From: Sneathiella sp. P13V-1 | GTDB taxonomy: Bacteria; Pseudomonadota; Alphaproteobacteria; Sneathiellales; Sneathiellaceae | Direction of reading: 5' to 3' | Length of the DNA: 64,000 nucleotides | Assembly (NCBI RefSeq): GCF_015143595.1 | Contig: NZ_WYEU01000002.1 | Coordinates: forward strand, 1,234,180-1,298,179 | Shown: positions 17,798-26,924 of the stretch, one piece after another | How positions within the stretch are numbered: position 1 is the stretch's first letter | How the letters are laid out: each line of letters starts with the position of its first letter | Position numbers and translations under genes: made by a program | Notes under the pieces: model-generated | The model's database searches: none | Told to the model about the DNA's origin: nothing | Seen by the model: only the letters and a program-made list of their open reading frames with translations

Positions 17798-18556
17798 ATG
17801 AAACGCCTCCTCATTAGCGCACTTGCGATCTCAGTTTTTACCGCTGCAGGCTCAGCCTCCGCCAGTTCGGATTTATTTAAAAGCCTGAAAGATGCGGCGA
17901 CTAAGGCCGTTGAGCAGACAACGAACTCCGAAAGCAGCTCTTCCAGTCAGCTTGGAATTTCTGAAATTACGGAAGGCCTAAAAGAGGCCTTGAAAGTGGG
18001 AACAGAGCGGGTCGTTGGGCAAATCGGGGCCGATGGCGGTTATGAAAATGATCCCGACATTCACATCCCCCTGCCCGAGGCAATGCAGAAAGCGCAATCC
18101 TACCTTCGTCAGTTTGGCCTTTCAGGCATGGCAGATGAGGTGGAAAGCAAACTGAATGAAGGGGCAGAAGCGGCAGCCCCTAAAGCCAAAGAACTGATCT
18201 GGAAAGCCATTACCGAAATGACTTTGGAAGATGCACAGAAAATCTATGATGGTCCTGATGATGCGGCCACACAATATTTCCGTAAAGTCTCCACAGATGA
18301 TTTGATGGAAACTGTCCGCCCGGTGATTGATCAATCTTTAGAAGATGTTGGTGCCATTGCCGCCTATGACAATCTGATCGGTGAATATAAAAAATATCCG
18401 TTCGTTCCAAATATTCAGGCTGATCTTACTGAACACGCAACAGAATTGGCACTTGAAGGCCTTTTCCATTACCTCGCCAAGGAAGAAGCAGAAATTCGTA
18501 ATAATCCGGTTGCCCGGACAACTGATATTCTGAAATCCGTCTTTGGCGGTGCCTAA
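17798..18556 (+). CDS. DUF4197 domain-containing exported protein
   Basis: A 252-residue secreted or periplasmic protein of unknown function. Signal peptide residues 1-22 (LLISALAISVFTAAGSASA). The DUF4197 body starts LFKSLKDAATKA, has the serine-rich stretch NSESSSSSQLG, then ITEGLKEALKVGTERVVGQIG and DIHIPLPEAMQKAQSYLRQFGLSGMADEVE, and ends YDNLIGEYKKYPFVPN and LFHYLAKEEAEIRNNP. The length is normal for the family. It stands alone with its own apparent promoter. Confidence 0.87.
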   Translation: MKRLLISALAISVFTAAGSASASSDLFKSLKDAATKAVEQTTNSESSSSSQLGISEITEGLKEALKVGTERVVGQIGADGGYENDPDIHIPLPEAMQKAQSYLRQFGLSGMADEVESKLNEGAEAAAPKAKELIWKAITEMTLEDAQKIYDGPDDAATQYFRKVSTDDLMETVRPVIDQSLEDVGAIAAYDNLIGEYKKYPFVPNIQADLTEHATELALEGLFHYLAKEEAEIRNNPVARTTDILKSVFGGA

Positions 18557-18561
18557 CAAAA

Positions 18562-18584
18562 AGCCCCCTTTCATTCAGGGGGCT
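18562..18584 (-). terminator. Terminator of the OsmC-YcaO gene
   Basis: Stem AGCCCCCT/AGGGGGCT with a 7-base loop. On the minus strand it is followed by TTTTTG, so it ends the OsmC-YcaO transcript. It may also act on the convergent DUF4197 gene. Confidence 0.8.
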
Positions 18585-18590
18585 CTCCAA

Positions 18591-20762
18591 TTATCTGTTT
18601 TTAGCACGTGCGCTATGAAGTTTCTGGTAGCTTTCAATCATCCTGAGATGCTTATCGAGCCCCTCTAGCTTCATGCTGGTTTTGGTAAGGCCAGAGAATT
18701 TCACTTCTCCGGTTACTGAACCGACAACCTGTTCCATCACCTTCGGGCCATACATACGGGTTAAGCTCGGCAGGTAATCATCCAATTCCAGGTCATCTTC
18801 AATGGCAATGTCCACAACGGCGCTCATGGCACGATAGAACAAAATACGCTCCACCGTGTTGTCATTGAAATTGAGGAAATCAACAATGATCTCCTTAGCT
18901 TCTTCAAACTGACCAAGGGCAAGGTGAAGCATGATTTTAAGCTCCCCCACATCCAGTTTGCCCCAAACCGTGTTTTCATCAAAAACAATGCCGATCAAAT
19001 CTGAAATAAGGGTGTAATTATCCTCTTCACTCTCCTCAAGGCGTTCCAGAAGATCGTTAAGGGCGTCGTCATCCAGTGAATGGATATTGAGGATATCTTC
19101 CCGGAATTTAAGGGACTTATTGGTGTTATCCCAAATCAGATCTTCTGCGCCATATACTTCGGAATATCCGGGCACCAAAATCCGACAGGCTGACGCCCCG
19201 AAATCTTCATAGGTTGCAACATAGACTTCGTGCCCCAACTCTTCCAGAATACCCATCAGGGTCGCATTCTCTTCCTCGTTGGTGCCGCTGAAATCCCATT
19301 CACAGAATTCGTAATCATGTTTTTCACTAAAGAAACGCCATGACACCAGCCCGGTTGAGTCAATGAAGTGTTCCACAAAATTATTGGGCTCGCTCACTGC
19401 ATGGCTGTTAAATGTGGGTGGCGGCACATCGTTTAGCCCCTCAAAACTCCGCCCTTGCATAAGCTCCGTCAGGGATCGCTCCAGCGCCACTTCAAAACTT
19501 GGATGGGCGCCAAAGGACGCAAAAACACCGCTTGTTTTCGGGTTCATCAGCGTCACACACATGACCGGGTATTTTCCGCCCAATGACGCGTCTTTGACGA
19601 TAATGGGAAAACCCTTCTCTTCCAGTTCTTCTATACCGGCGAGAATGCTTGGATATTTAGCGAGCACTTCTTTCGGAACATCGGGAAGGGTGATTTCCTG
19701 TTCCAGAACTTGGCGCTTAATGGCCCGTTCAAAAATCTCAGACAGGCATTGAACTTTTGCCTCATGCAGGTTGTTACCAGCACTCATACCATTGCTGACG
19801 AACAGGTTTTCCAGAAGGTTCGACGGAAAATATACTGTTTCCTGATCAGAACTTCGTGTGAATGGTAGCGCAACGATCCCGCGATCCGCCCGGCCAGAGT
19901 TCGTATCAATAAGGTTAGAGGCTTTTAGCTCCCCATCCGGATTGTAAATCTCAAGGCAATGCTCATCCAACAGTCCTTCTGGGATTGCATCGTCAGGCCC
20001 GGGTTTGAACCATTTTTCGTTTGGATAATGGACAAATTCTGCATCTGCGATTTCTTCGCCAAAGAAATAATCATTGTAGAAGAAGTTACAGCTCATCCGC
20101 TCGATATACTCACCGAGGGCGGAACAAAGTGCGCTTTCCTGCGTTGCGCCCTTTCCATTTGTAAAGCACATCGGAGAGGCCGCTTCGCGGATATTGAGTG
20201 ACCACACATTGGGGACAATGTTGCGCCATGACGCGACTTCAATTTTCACCCCAACATCCGCCAGCATCTTCGTCATGTTGGAGATGGTCTGCTCAAGCGG
20301 CAGATCTTTGCCAAGGATCATTGTGTTGCCTTCTGCCTCATAGCTTTCAAGCAATGATCCGGCATCCAGATCTTCAACAGCGTCAATTTTGAAATCAGGT
20401 CCCTGCTGGATAACTTTCTTAACCGTACAACGATCGGCGGACCTTAAGATGCCGATGCGATCTTTTTCAGAAATGGAGGATGGAAGTTCCACCTGAATTT
20501 GGAACATCTGGGCATACCGATTTTCTGGATCGATAATATTATTCTGGGAAACACGGATATCATCTGTTGGGATATCCCGCGCCAGACAATAGACCTTAAT
20601 AAAATAAGCGGCGCAAAGCGCAGAAGACGCCAGAAAATAATCAAATGGACTTGGTGCTGTGCCATCACCTTTATAACGAATGGGCTGATCCGCGATGATT
20701 GAGAAATCATCAAATTTAGCTTCCAGCCGAAGGTTATCCAAAAAGTCTACGGTAATTTCCAT
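18591..20762 (-). CDS. ycaO: OsmC-YcaO fusion protein
   Basis: A 723-residue two-domain protein. Residues 1-140 are an OsmC-like thiol peroxidase/thiol-transfer domain with the two expected cysteines, Cys50 (SSALCAAYF) and Cys112 (DRCTVKKV). Residues about 150-570 match E. coli YcaO: ITEMSASW-like start, NVWSLNIREAASPMCFTNGKGATQESALCSALGEYIERMSCNFFYNDYF, VSNGMSAGNNLHEAKVQCLSEIFERAIKR. The C-terminal TPR-like tail ends YQKLHSARAKNR. E. coli YcaO (586 residues, no OsmC part) is an ATP-dependent enzyme that helps RimO to methylthiolate ribosomal protein S12. The OsmC domain could supply or guard a thiol. Its promoter region (171 bp) is shared with a ribosomal-oxygenase-like gene. Confidence 0.9.
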   Translation of the reverse strand: MEITVDFLDNLRLEAKFDDFSIIADQPIRYKGDGTAPSPFDYFLASSALCAAYFIKVYCLARDIPTDDIRVSQNNIIDPENRYAQMFQIQVELPSSISEKDRIGILRSADRCTVKKVIQQGPDFKIDAVEDLDAGSLLESYEAEGNTMILGKDLPLEQTISNMTKMLADVGVKIEVASWRNIVPNVWSLNIREAASPMCFTNGKGATQESALCSALGEYIERMSCNFFYNDYFFGEEIADAEFVHYPNEKWFKPGPDDAIPEGLLDEHCLEIYNPDGELKASNLIDTNSGRADRGIVALPFTRSSDQETVYFPSNLLENLFVSNGMSAGNNLHEAKVQCLSEIFERAIKRQVLEQEITLPDVPKEVLAKYPSILAGIEELEEKGFPIIVKDASLGGKYPVMCVTLMNPKTSGVFASFGAHPSFEVALERSLTELMQGRSFEGLNDVPPPTFNSHAVSEPNNFVEHFIDSTGLVSWRFFSEKHDYEFCEWDFSGTNEEENATLMGILEELGHEVYVATYEDFGASACRILVPGYSEVYGAEDLIWDNTNKSLKFREDILNIHSLDDDALNDLLERLEESEEDNYTLISDLIGIVFDENTVWGKLDVGELKIMLHLALGQFEEAKEIIVDFLNFNDNTVERILFYRAMSAVVDIAIEDDLELDDYLPSLTRMYGPKVMEQVVGSVTGEVKFSGLTKTSMKLEGLDKHLRMIESYQKLHSARAKNR

Positions 20763-20933
20763 CTGATCTGTCTTTCCAGAAAAAGGACACGAATGCCTGT
20801 CATCTTTTAGATAGGGCCATTTGTCAAACGATACCTACTTTTCCCGGGAAAAATTGACAGCGCCCCCCTCTTTCTTTACTCCAACAGCTATAGGTTTTAC
20901 CCGTTTCCTCATACCAGTGAATAGGCTTCTTCC

Positions 20934-22061
20934 ATGTCTCTTATTCTTGAACAATTGCCATCAGCAGAAGAATTTTTCAAAAGCTATTGGAATAAGAAAG
21001 CGTTTGTGGTTCGGGGTATGATCCCGAAAGACATTACAGAAGCATTGATTGATGAAGATCATCTGGCTGGCCTCGCCATGGAGGAGGATGTCAAATCCCG
21101 CCTTGTTCGCAAAGGTAGAAATATTGAGGACTGGCGTTGTGATTACGGCCCCTTTGAAGAGGAAGTCTTTTCTGAACTGGGTGAGGAAGATTGGAGCCTT
21201 CTGGTCCAAAATATTGATCAATATCACCCTGAAACCGCAGATCTGCTGACACTGTTTAACTTCTGTCCACGCTGGCTTCTGGATGACATTATGGTTAGCT
21301 TTTCCCCTAAAGGCGGCACCGTGGGCGCGCATACGGACAGTTACCATGTCTTTCTGATCCAGGGGAAAGGCGCACGCCGCTGGAAAGTGGCCCACGAGCC
21401 CATCAAGAATGAAGATTGCATAGAAGGCATTCCCCTTGAAATCCTGAAAGAAGGATTTGACGGTGAAGAGGTAACTGTTACCGAAGGTGATGTGATTTAT
21501 ATCCCGCCAAAATTTGGGCATGAAGGGGTTAGCCTTGAGCCTTCCCTTACCTACTCAGTTGGTTTTCTGGGCCCATCCCTTTCTGAAATGCTCAATGAAT
21601 TTGGGCATTATCTGGAAGAACATCATGAAAATCCACCCCGTTACTTGGGTCAAAATCTGACGGAAGACGCAGCCCCCTTTCAAATTAGCACCCAACAGAT
21701 TTCAGATTTCAAATCCTTTATGACGGATATCTTTGAAGAGGATTACTTCACCAAATGGCTTACCCAGTATTTCAGTCGCCCGATACATACAGATGAAGAA
21801 GAGACCTTGCCTGAGATAGAAGTGCCGGATCAAGACGACCTACTCGTGAAGCCACCAGAAGTTAAAATCCTGCTGGCTCCGTTAAAGAGCGCAAATAAAT
21901 ACAGTGTTTCCGTTGGTGATTGCTCCTTCGAGCTGGATCAAGAAGATCTTCCGCTCGTCAGCGCAATGGCCTCTGAGGAACCTTTTAAAGCCGAGATATT
22001 TAAAGACCATCCCGCACTCTTAAACACTTTATTGCAGCAGCATAAATTAGACATCATCTAA
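20934..22061 (+). CDS. roxA: RoxA/YcfD-like cupin ribosomal protein hydroxylase
   Basis: A 375-residue JmjC-type Fe(II)/2-oxoglutarate oxygenase. Iron ligands are His133 and Asp135 in VGAHTDSYHVFLIQGKGARRWKV and His196 in FGHEGVSL. The pattern PRWLLDDIMVSFSPKGGTVGAHTDSYHVF matches YcfD, which hydroxylates Arg81 of ribosomal protein L16. A winged-helix-like C-terminal region covers about 220-375, as in YcfD. It is head-to-head with the YcaO gene, whose relative modifies ribosomal protein S12, giving a small ribosome-modification locus. The L16 assignment is by homology pattern only. Confidence 0.88.
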   Translation: MSLILEQLPSAEEFFKSYWNKKAFVVRGMIPKDITEALIDEDHLAGLAMEEDVKSRLVRKGRNIEDWRCDYGPFEEEVFSELGEEDWSLLVQNIDQYHPETADLLTLFNFCPRWLLDDIMVSFSPKGGTVGAHTDSYHVFLIQGKGARRWKVAHEPIKNEDCIEGIPLEILKEGFDGEEVTVTEGDVIYIPPKFGHEGVSLEPSLTYSVGFLGPSLSEMLNEFGHYLEEHHENPPRYLGQNLTEDAAPFQISTQQISDFKSFMTDIFEEDYFTKWLTQYFSRPIHTDEEETLPEIEVPDQDDLLVKPPEVKILLAPLKSANKYSVSVGDCSFELDQEDLPLVSAMASEEPFKAEIFKDHPALLNTLLQQHKLDII

Positions 22062-22157
22062 AGAGATACGCGATCACCATCACATCCGATTGCTTTTCTT
22101 GTTTCTTTTTTACGTATACCCATATGAAATACTCAAAATTCTGAGGAATGGGCGAGA

Positions 22158-23258
22158 ATGGATTCAATAACACAGTTTGTCTTAGGCGCCGGGATTGGCG
22201 TTGCCTGTCTGGGTAAGAAACACGGTTTGCGAAAAGCGGCGCTCACAGGTGGTGTGTTAGGAACAATACCAGACCTCGATGTATTTTGGGATTACGGCGG
22301 ACCACTGGAGAATTTTGTTTTCCATCGTTCCGCAACCCATTCTCTTATCGTGCAAACAATCGCGACTCCCCTACTCGCGGAAGGCCTTTGGCGCTTTTTC
22401 AAAAAACCGGAGGGCGGCAGGCTTGCCTTTTATCTGGCTGTTTTCCTCGCTTTTACGACCCATGCCTTGCTGGATGCGACAACCATATACGGCACCCAAC
22501 TTCTTTGGCCATTTACGGATTATCCCTTTGGTGTAGGGTCCATGTTCATCATCGACCCACTCTACACCTTGCCCTTGCTGTTTATAACTCTTTGGGCGCT
22601 GATACGTCCTAAATGGACACCAGCTTACGGGAAAATCCTTAGCAGTGCCTTCATCCTTTCCACTGCGTATCTTGGGTGGTCTTTCGTTGCGCAAAGCGTT
22701 ATGAAAGATAGAGCAGCCGAGCAGTTCGCTGCGCGCGGTATCGAGACAGATCAGATACTTGTCATCCCTTTACCCTTTACCACTTTCGCGTGGAAAGCGA
22801 TCGCAATTCAGCCGGACACCTATACAAACCTGTACTTACCACTCGTCAATTCCAGCGATGAGCCGATCTTCTATTCCCATAAAAGATGGCCGAACCAACT
22901 GACCTGTGCGCAGCTTGATAATTATCCTGCCCACAATATTCTGAACGCCTTCACAAAAGGTTTCTATAGCTTGAGCGTAACAGGTGAAGACGAACTGGTT
23001 CAGGCAGACCTTCGCATGGGCATGACCCCAAATTATGTCTTCCAGTTTGAAATCCAGAATAAATCGAACACCCTACAAGAGCTGAAATCTCTCGCGAAAC
23101 GCATCGGTTCTGAACGCTCGCAGGAGGGCGATTTGGAATGGCTTACCGGTATGGTAAAAGGTGACATTACAATTCGCCCTGCAGAACGCACTCAAGTACT
23201 AGAAAAGGATCAGCTTCTTTTGGCTCAATCACCGCATAAGTGTGAGAACACAGGATAA
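22158..23258 (+). CDS. DUF457/YdjM-type inner-membrane metal-dependent hydrolase
   Basis: A 366-residue membrane protein of the LexA-regulated YdjM/DUF457 family. Conserved points: MDSITQFVLGAGIGVACLGKKHG, TIPDLDVFWDYGG, the histidine motif FHRSATHSLI and TTHALLDATTIYGTQLLWPF. About five transmembrane helices lie in residues 75-190 and a soluble tail follows. The family is predicted to be a metal-dependent phosphatase/hydrolase at the membrane, but its role is not established. It is 8 bp before the YaiI gene, so the two are probably co-transcribed. Confidence 0.85.
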   Translation: MDSITQFVLGAGIGVACLGKKHGLRKAALTGGVLGTIPDLDVFWDYGGPLENFVFHRSATHSLIVQTIATPLLAEGLWRFFKKPEGGRLAFYLAVFLAFTTHALLDATTIYGTQLLWPFTDYPFGVGSMFIIDPLYTLPLLFITLWALIRPKWTPAYGKILSSAFILSTAYLGWSFVAQSVMKDRAAEQFAARGIETDQILVIPLPFTTFAWKAIAIQPDTYTNLYLPLVNSSDEPIFYSHKRWPNQLTCAQLDNYPAHNILNAFTKGFYSLSVTGEDELVQADLRMGMTPNYVFQFEIQNKSNTLQELKSLAKRIGSERSQEGDLEWLTGMVKGDITIRPAERTQVLEKDQLLLAQSPHKCENTG

Positions 23259-23266
23259 AAAATAAA

Positions 23267-23716
23267 ATGATCAGAGTGTTTATTGATGCCGATGCGTGTC
23301 CGGTTAAAGATGAAACCTATCGAGTTGCGGGCCGACATCAAATCCTGAGTTATGTGGTCAGCAACGATTGGATGCGACTGCCGCAAAGCCCGCTTATTGA
23401 GCAAATCGTTGTTGATGCAGGGTTCGACGCTGCTGACAACTGGATCGCCGAGAATTGCACAGAGAAAGATGTGGTAATAACGGCTGATATTCCCCTTGCC
23501 GATCGATGTTTAAAAGTTGGAAGTGTTGTCCTTGGCCCAAACGGTAAGGAATTTACTTCCAATTCCATCGGCATGAAGATGGCAATGCGCGACCTCAACA
23601 CGCACCTACGTGATACGGGTGAAATTACTGGCTACAATGCGCCCTTCTCAAAGAAAGACCGAAGCAACTTCCTAAACGCCCTCGAAAACTCAATTCAGAA
23701 GTTGAAGCGGCGCTGA
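23267..23716 (+). CDS. YaiI/YqxD family protein (DUF188)
   Basis: A 149-residue cytosolic protein of the widespread YaiI/YqxD family, a PIN-like fold. The signature DADACPVKDETYRVAGRH is at residues 6-23, followed by DAADNWIAENCTEKDVVITADIPLADRCL and a C-terminal KKDRSNFLNALE. Probable nuclease-like fold; function not settled. It lies 8 bp after the DUF457 gene. Confidence 0.92.
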   Translation: MIRVFIDADACPVKDETYRVAGRHQILSYVVSNDWMRLPQSPLIEQIVVDAGFDAADNWIAENCTEKDVVITADIPLADRCLKVGSVVLGPNGKEFTSNSIGMKMAMRDLNTHLRDTGEITGYNAPFSKKDRSNFLNALENSIQKLKRR

Positions 23717-23727
23717 ATACCGGTCTT

Positions 23728-25008
23728 TTACCCTGATGCAGGATAAACCGGCCAGAATTCAGTAATATCTTCTCCGTCATAAATAGCAATATCCCCAAAT
23801 TGAAGGAATACGGCTTCACTTTGCATGGGCCGGAAGAACACAAAATCATCAACGGTTATGTTTAAGTTCTCACCACCATTGAACATTTCCTGATTTGAAG
23901 AATTTCCCCAGATAGAGTTCGTCTCCAACCCGGGAGGATCTACCGGAACAGCTTTCCAATAGCCTCCATATATATAGATCGCCTTTTTGGAATTTGGGTT
24001 CATAGTCTGCTGAATACTATCAACAAAACCAAGCCCGGTAAGTGGTAGCTCGGTCTGATCATAAGTTTTCAGCACCGGTGTTGCGATAAAGGATGCTGCG
24101 GAAAACGGATCTAACGAGCTTAAGTCAAACTTGGAGGGCTTCACTAAAGCTGATCCAACAGACACTTCATTCGCAATCTCTGTGTTTGCGTAATTCCTAA
24201 ATGTCGGACTGCCAGCGGCATTAAGGACGGACTGGTTAAGCGCTTCTTCTCCTATAACAGATTTAACCGCTTCTTTTGCAGCTTTGTATTTCTCCCAACT
24301 GTCTTGCAGGGCACGTTCGCGAAGCCCTAGAAGTTCAGGGTGGCCTGAGACGTGGGCTTCATATCCCATCAATCCGCTGAAACTCAAATTGGGATCAGCC
24401 TCAATTGTTTTTACAGCTGCAACGATGTCATTCTGTTCTCGGAAACCACCGCGATGAAGCCCAACATCTATTTCCAGTGAGATACGCATTGAAGCGCCGG
24501 TTTCGGACGCCAGTGCAGCATACTGTGCCAGTCGCTCAGGCGTATCAATCAACCACTGGACTCTCTCTCTTGCTTCTGGAATTCGTACTTCTTCCAAGAA
24601 CTGTCGTGCGGCGGCAACGGGAAGCGGCTTTCCTAAAAGCTGATCGGCAGCCGGTTCCGACGCTGATTGCGCGATCAGCATGGGCAAATTGAACGTCATT
24701 AATCGGTTCGTTCCTGTGCGCTCCGCGATATGACGTATCAGGTTTTCCGATGGCAGCGATTTGGTAACAATGCGGTACTCCATACCATTGGCCAAACTGC
24801 TGTTTAATACGTCGATATTGGCGTCCAAGCGCTTTTTATCAATGATCAGTGTGGGGGTTGCAATGCCCGCACGTTTTAGTGCTGCTTGAAGTTCCACAAA
24901 ATAGTTATTACGTGGTCCGCTATTATCATCTGGTCGCCCTAGATAAGCACCAGCGCCCGCCAGCGCCGCTCCGCCAATGAGTATGTTTCTTCGTGACAGT
25001 TTAGGCAT
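23728..25008 (-). CDS. Tat-exported DSD1-like fold-type III PLP enzyme
   Basis: A 426-residue alanine-racemase-fold protein of the D-serine dehydratase/D-threonine aldolase group. A twin-arginine signal (SRRNILIGGAALAGAG, residues 5-20) sends it folded to the periplasm. The PLP lysine is Lys83 in YRIVTKSLPS. The barrel continues ISLEIDVGLHRGGF and GLMGYEAHVSGHPELL, and the C-terminal beta domain ends VDDFVFFRPMQSEAVFLQFGDIAIYDGEDI. The start overlaps the upstream flavoenzyme by 8 bp. Export of a PLP enzyme is uncommon. It probably acts on a D-amino acid or hydroxy-amino acid outside the cytoplasm. Substrate unknown. Confidence 0.82.
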   Translation of the reverse strand: MPKLSRRNILIGGAALAGAGAYLGRPDDNSGPRNNYFVELQAALKRAGIATPTLIIDKKRLDANIDVLNSSLANGMEYRIVTKSLPSENLIRHIAERTGTNRLMTFNLPMLIAQSASEPAADQLLGKPLPVAAARQFLEEVRIPEARERVQWLIDTPERLAQYAALASETGASMRISLEIDVGLHRGGFREQNDIVAAVKTIEADPNLSFSGLMGYEAHVSGHPELLGLRERALQDSWEKYKAAKEAVKSVIGEEALNQSVLNAAGSPTFRNYANTEIANEVSVGSALVKPSKFDLSSLDPFSAASFIATPVLKTYDQTELPLTGLGFVDSIQQTMNPNSKKAIYIYGGYWKAVPVDPPGLETNSIWGNSSNQEMFNGGENLNITVDDFVFFRPMQSEAVFLQFGDIAIYDGEDITEFWPVYPASG

Positions 25009-26431
25009 TGAATTTTTCCCCGAATATTTTTGCCAGATGTGAATTTAGGAACTTACCCTCCGGATCAAGCGAGCGCCGAATTTCATTAAAATCCCTCAGG
25101 CGCGGATAAAGGTCTGTTAATTCCTCATACCCCAAAGAATGAAGTTTCCCCCAATGAGGCCTCCCTCCGTATTTCCGGAAAACTGGCTCAAGTTCCGTGA
25201 AGAAAAAGCTGTAATCCTCACTATGAGCTGCATGTACTGCCAGTGAAATGCGGTCCCCATCATTAAAAGGGCTCAACCACGCATCATCGTGAGCGGTTTT
25301 CCGAACCTCCATGGGGAAATAATTGGATGGGTTTTTCCCAAGTATCTGTGAAATCTCACGAAAAGCGGCGAAACCGTTTTCTACGGGAATATGATATTCC
25401 ATCTCATTGAATTTCAACGTTCGTGTGGTCGCCAACATCTTCCAATAGATCTCATTTACATCTTCCACCTGCCCCCGCGGGAAAGCTGCCTCTAAAACCG
25501 TTTGCCTTAACCAAGGCCACCAGCCCAGATGGTCCCTGAACAGTTTCAGGGCATCGAGCATTTCGTTGCTATCTTCCTCAGGCGGCAGGCCCTCAACGTC
25601 TCCGTCATATTCATCATGGGATAAATCCGCAGCGAGAGACGCATTAGGGACATAAAAGAATTCATAGTTGCGGTGCTTTGCAAAACCTTCCTCAGCCCGC
25701 TCGACAATCTTCTGTGTTTCCTCCACCCAGAGCCGGCGACGCAGAGAATAATTTTCTCGTAACTGAAGTTTGTAATGGGTAATCACCCCAAGCGCGCCAA
25801 GTGATACCTTCGCCGCAGCAAACAGTTCCGGGTCTTTATCTCGGGTGATATCCAGCACCTGACCTGTAGGCGTGACCAGCGTCATACCATAGGCGTGATC
25901 ATGCAGTGCTTTCAGTTTTGCCCCTGTCCCATGGGTTCCGGTGGCAAAAGATCCCGCAAGGGTTTGCACATCAATGTCTGGCAAATTATGAAAACCGAGG
26001 CCGACCTCATCGAGCAAGCGCGCAGCATGCCGAAGCCGGGTTCCCGCTCCCATTATTGCTGTTTCAGACGCCTGATCATGTTCTTCAATGCCAGCAAATT
26101 TGCTGATATCGACAATTGTGCCATTGCTGGGAACGAGGCCTGTGAACGAATGGCCACTCCCAACCGGGCGCACTCTTCCCTCTGACGTTTTCAACACATC
26201 AGCCAACTCATCAATTGAACCGGGAGCGGCAATCTGCCCTGGTGTTGCAACTTCAATTCCCGACCAATTAGACCATTGCCTTTGCCCTTCTGACACGGTG
26301 GTGGGAGATTTCGCAAAATCCTCCCGTGTTCGATCAGTTAAACTCCATGATGCATACTGAACGCCGGGAACGGCCGCGGCAATCCCAGCCCCAGCCGCCA
26401 CCTGAATGGCACGTCGTCTACTAACCCCCAT
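25001..26431 (-). CDS. Tat-exported FAD oxidoreductase, arabinono-1,4-lactone oxidase family
   Basis: A 476-residue VAO/PCMH-fold flavoprotein. A twin-arginine signal (SRRRAIQVAAGAGIAAA) is at residues 4-20. The FAD domain has GRVRPVGSGHSFTGL and LAGSFATGTHGTGAKLKALHDHAYG; the C-terminal ALO domain has the marker GRPHWGKLHSL. Family members oxidise sugar lactones or alditols. Sitting directly after a cytochrome c gene (1-base overlap) suggests that electrons go to the respiratory chain rather than to oxygen. No His covalent flavin anchor is obvious in the usual SGGHS site (here GSGHSF). Substrate unknown. Confidence 0.86.
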   Translation of the reverse strand: MGVSRRRAIQVAAGAGIAAAVPGVQYASWSLTDRTREDFAKSPTTVSEGQRQWSNWSGIEVATPGQIAAPGSIDELADVLKTSEGRVRPVGSGHSFTGLVPSNGTIVDISKFAGIEEHDQASETAIMGAGTRLRHAARLLDEVGLGFHNLPDIDVQTLAGSFATGTHGTGAKLKALHDHAYGMTLVTPTGQVLDITRDKDPELFAAAKVSLGALGVITHYKLQLRENYSLRRRLWVEETQKIVERAEEGFAKHRNYEFFYVPNASLAADLSHDEYDGDVEGLPPEEDSNEMLDALKLFRDHLGWWPWLRQTVLEAAFPRGQVEDVNEIYWKMLATTRTLKFNEMEYHIPVENGFAAFREISQILGKNPSNYFPMEVRKTAHDDAWLSPFNDGDRISLAVHAAHSEDYSFFFTELEPVFRKYGGRPHWGKLHSLGYEELTDLYPRLRDFNEIRRSLDPEGKFLNSHLAKIFGEKFNA

Positions 26432-26814
26432 TACGAAGCCTCCTTTGCCATAAATTCAATCAAGCGCTTGAAGTCATCATCACCGCAATCATTGCAAAGC
26501 CCCATGGCGGGCATGGTTTCAAGGCCATTTTTTACAGAATTGATCAGACCGTCCATCCCACGTGCGTTCATACGCGTCTGCCAAGCTTCAGAATGCCCTG
26601 TCAAAGGAGCCTTACTTTCCTTATCGGTGTGGCAGGCACGGCAGGATCTATCGTAGATTTCAGCTTGGGTGGGGTCAGATGGAGTAGCATTTTCAGCATA
26701 TCGAAGTTGAAGATCTGAAAGCGCGGAAACGGTCGCCCCTCCACTTCCGAAGAAAAAATACGCCCCAACGGCTATCAGACTAATCGCCCCAAATCCCAGA
26801 ATTATTTTTTTCAC
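26431..26814 (-). CDS. Membrane-anchored cytochrome c5-like protein
   Basis: A 127-residue class I c-type cytochrome. A single N-terminal hydrophobic anchor (residues 4-26) puts the haem domain in the periplasm. Haem attachment is C58-R-A-C61-H62; the axial methionine is in TMPAMGLCNDC, whose two cysteines form the extra bridge typical of cytochrome c5. It overlaps the next gene by 1 base and leads the cyt c-ALO-PLP enzyme operon, so it is the likely electron acceptor of the exported flavoenzyme. Confidence 0.88.
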   Translation of the reverse strand: MKKIILGFGAISLIAVGAYFFFGSGGATVSALSDLQLRYAENATPSDPTQAEIYDRSCRACHTDKESKAPLTGHSEAWQTRMNARGMDGLINSVKNGLETMPAMGLCNDCGDDDFKRLIEFMAKEAS

Positions 26815-26849
26815 TTAGAGTCCCCTCACTCCAGCAAGTTCATTATTAT

Positions 26850-26867
26850 AGTAAAAGCTATATTACT
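26850..26867. promoter_or_regulatory. Candidate TetR operator
   Basis: Imperfect palindrome AGTAA-N8-TTACT in the 110-bp gap between the divergent cytochrome c and TetR genes. Position fits autoregulation and control of the exported redox operon. Confidence 0.4.
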
Positions 26868-26924
26868 TTTCTTCCCTCTGTCAAATGAGTTATAAAAGGA
26901 AGAATATTGGTTGAAGGGGTACTC

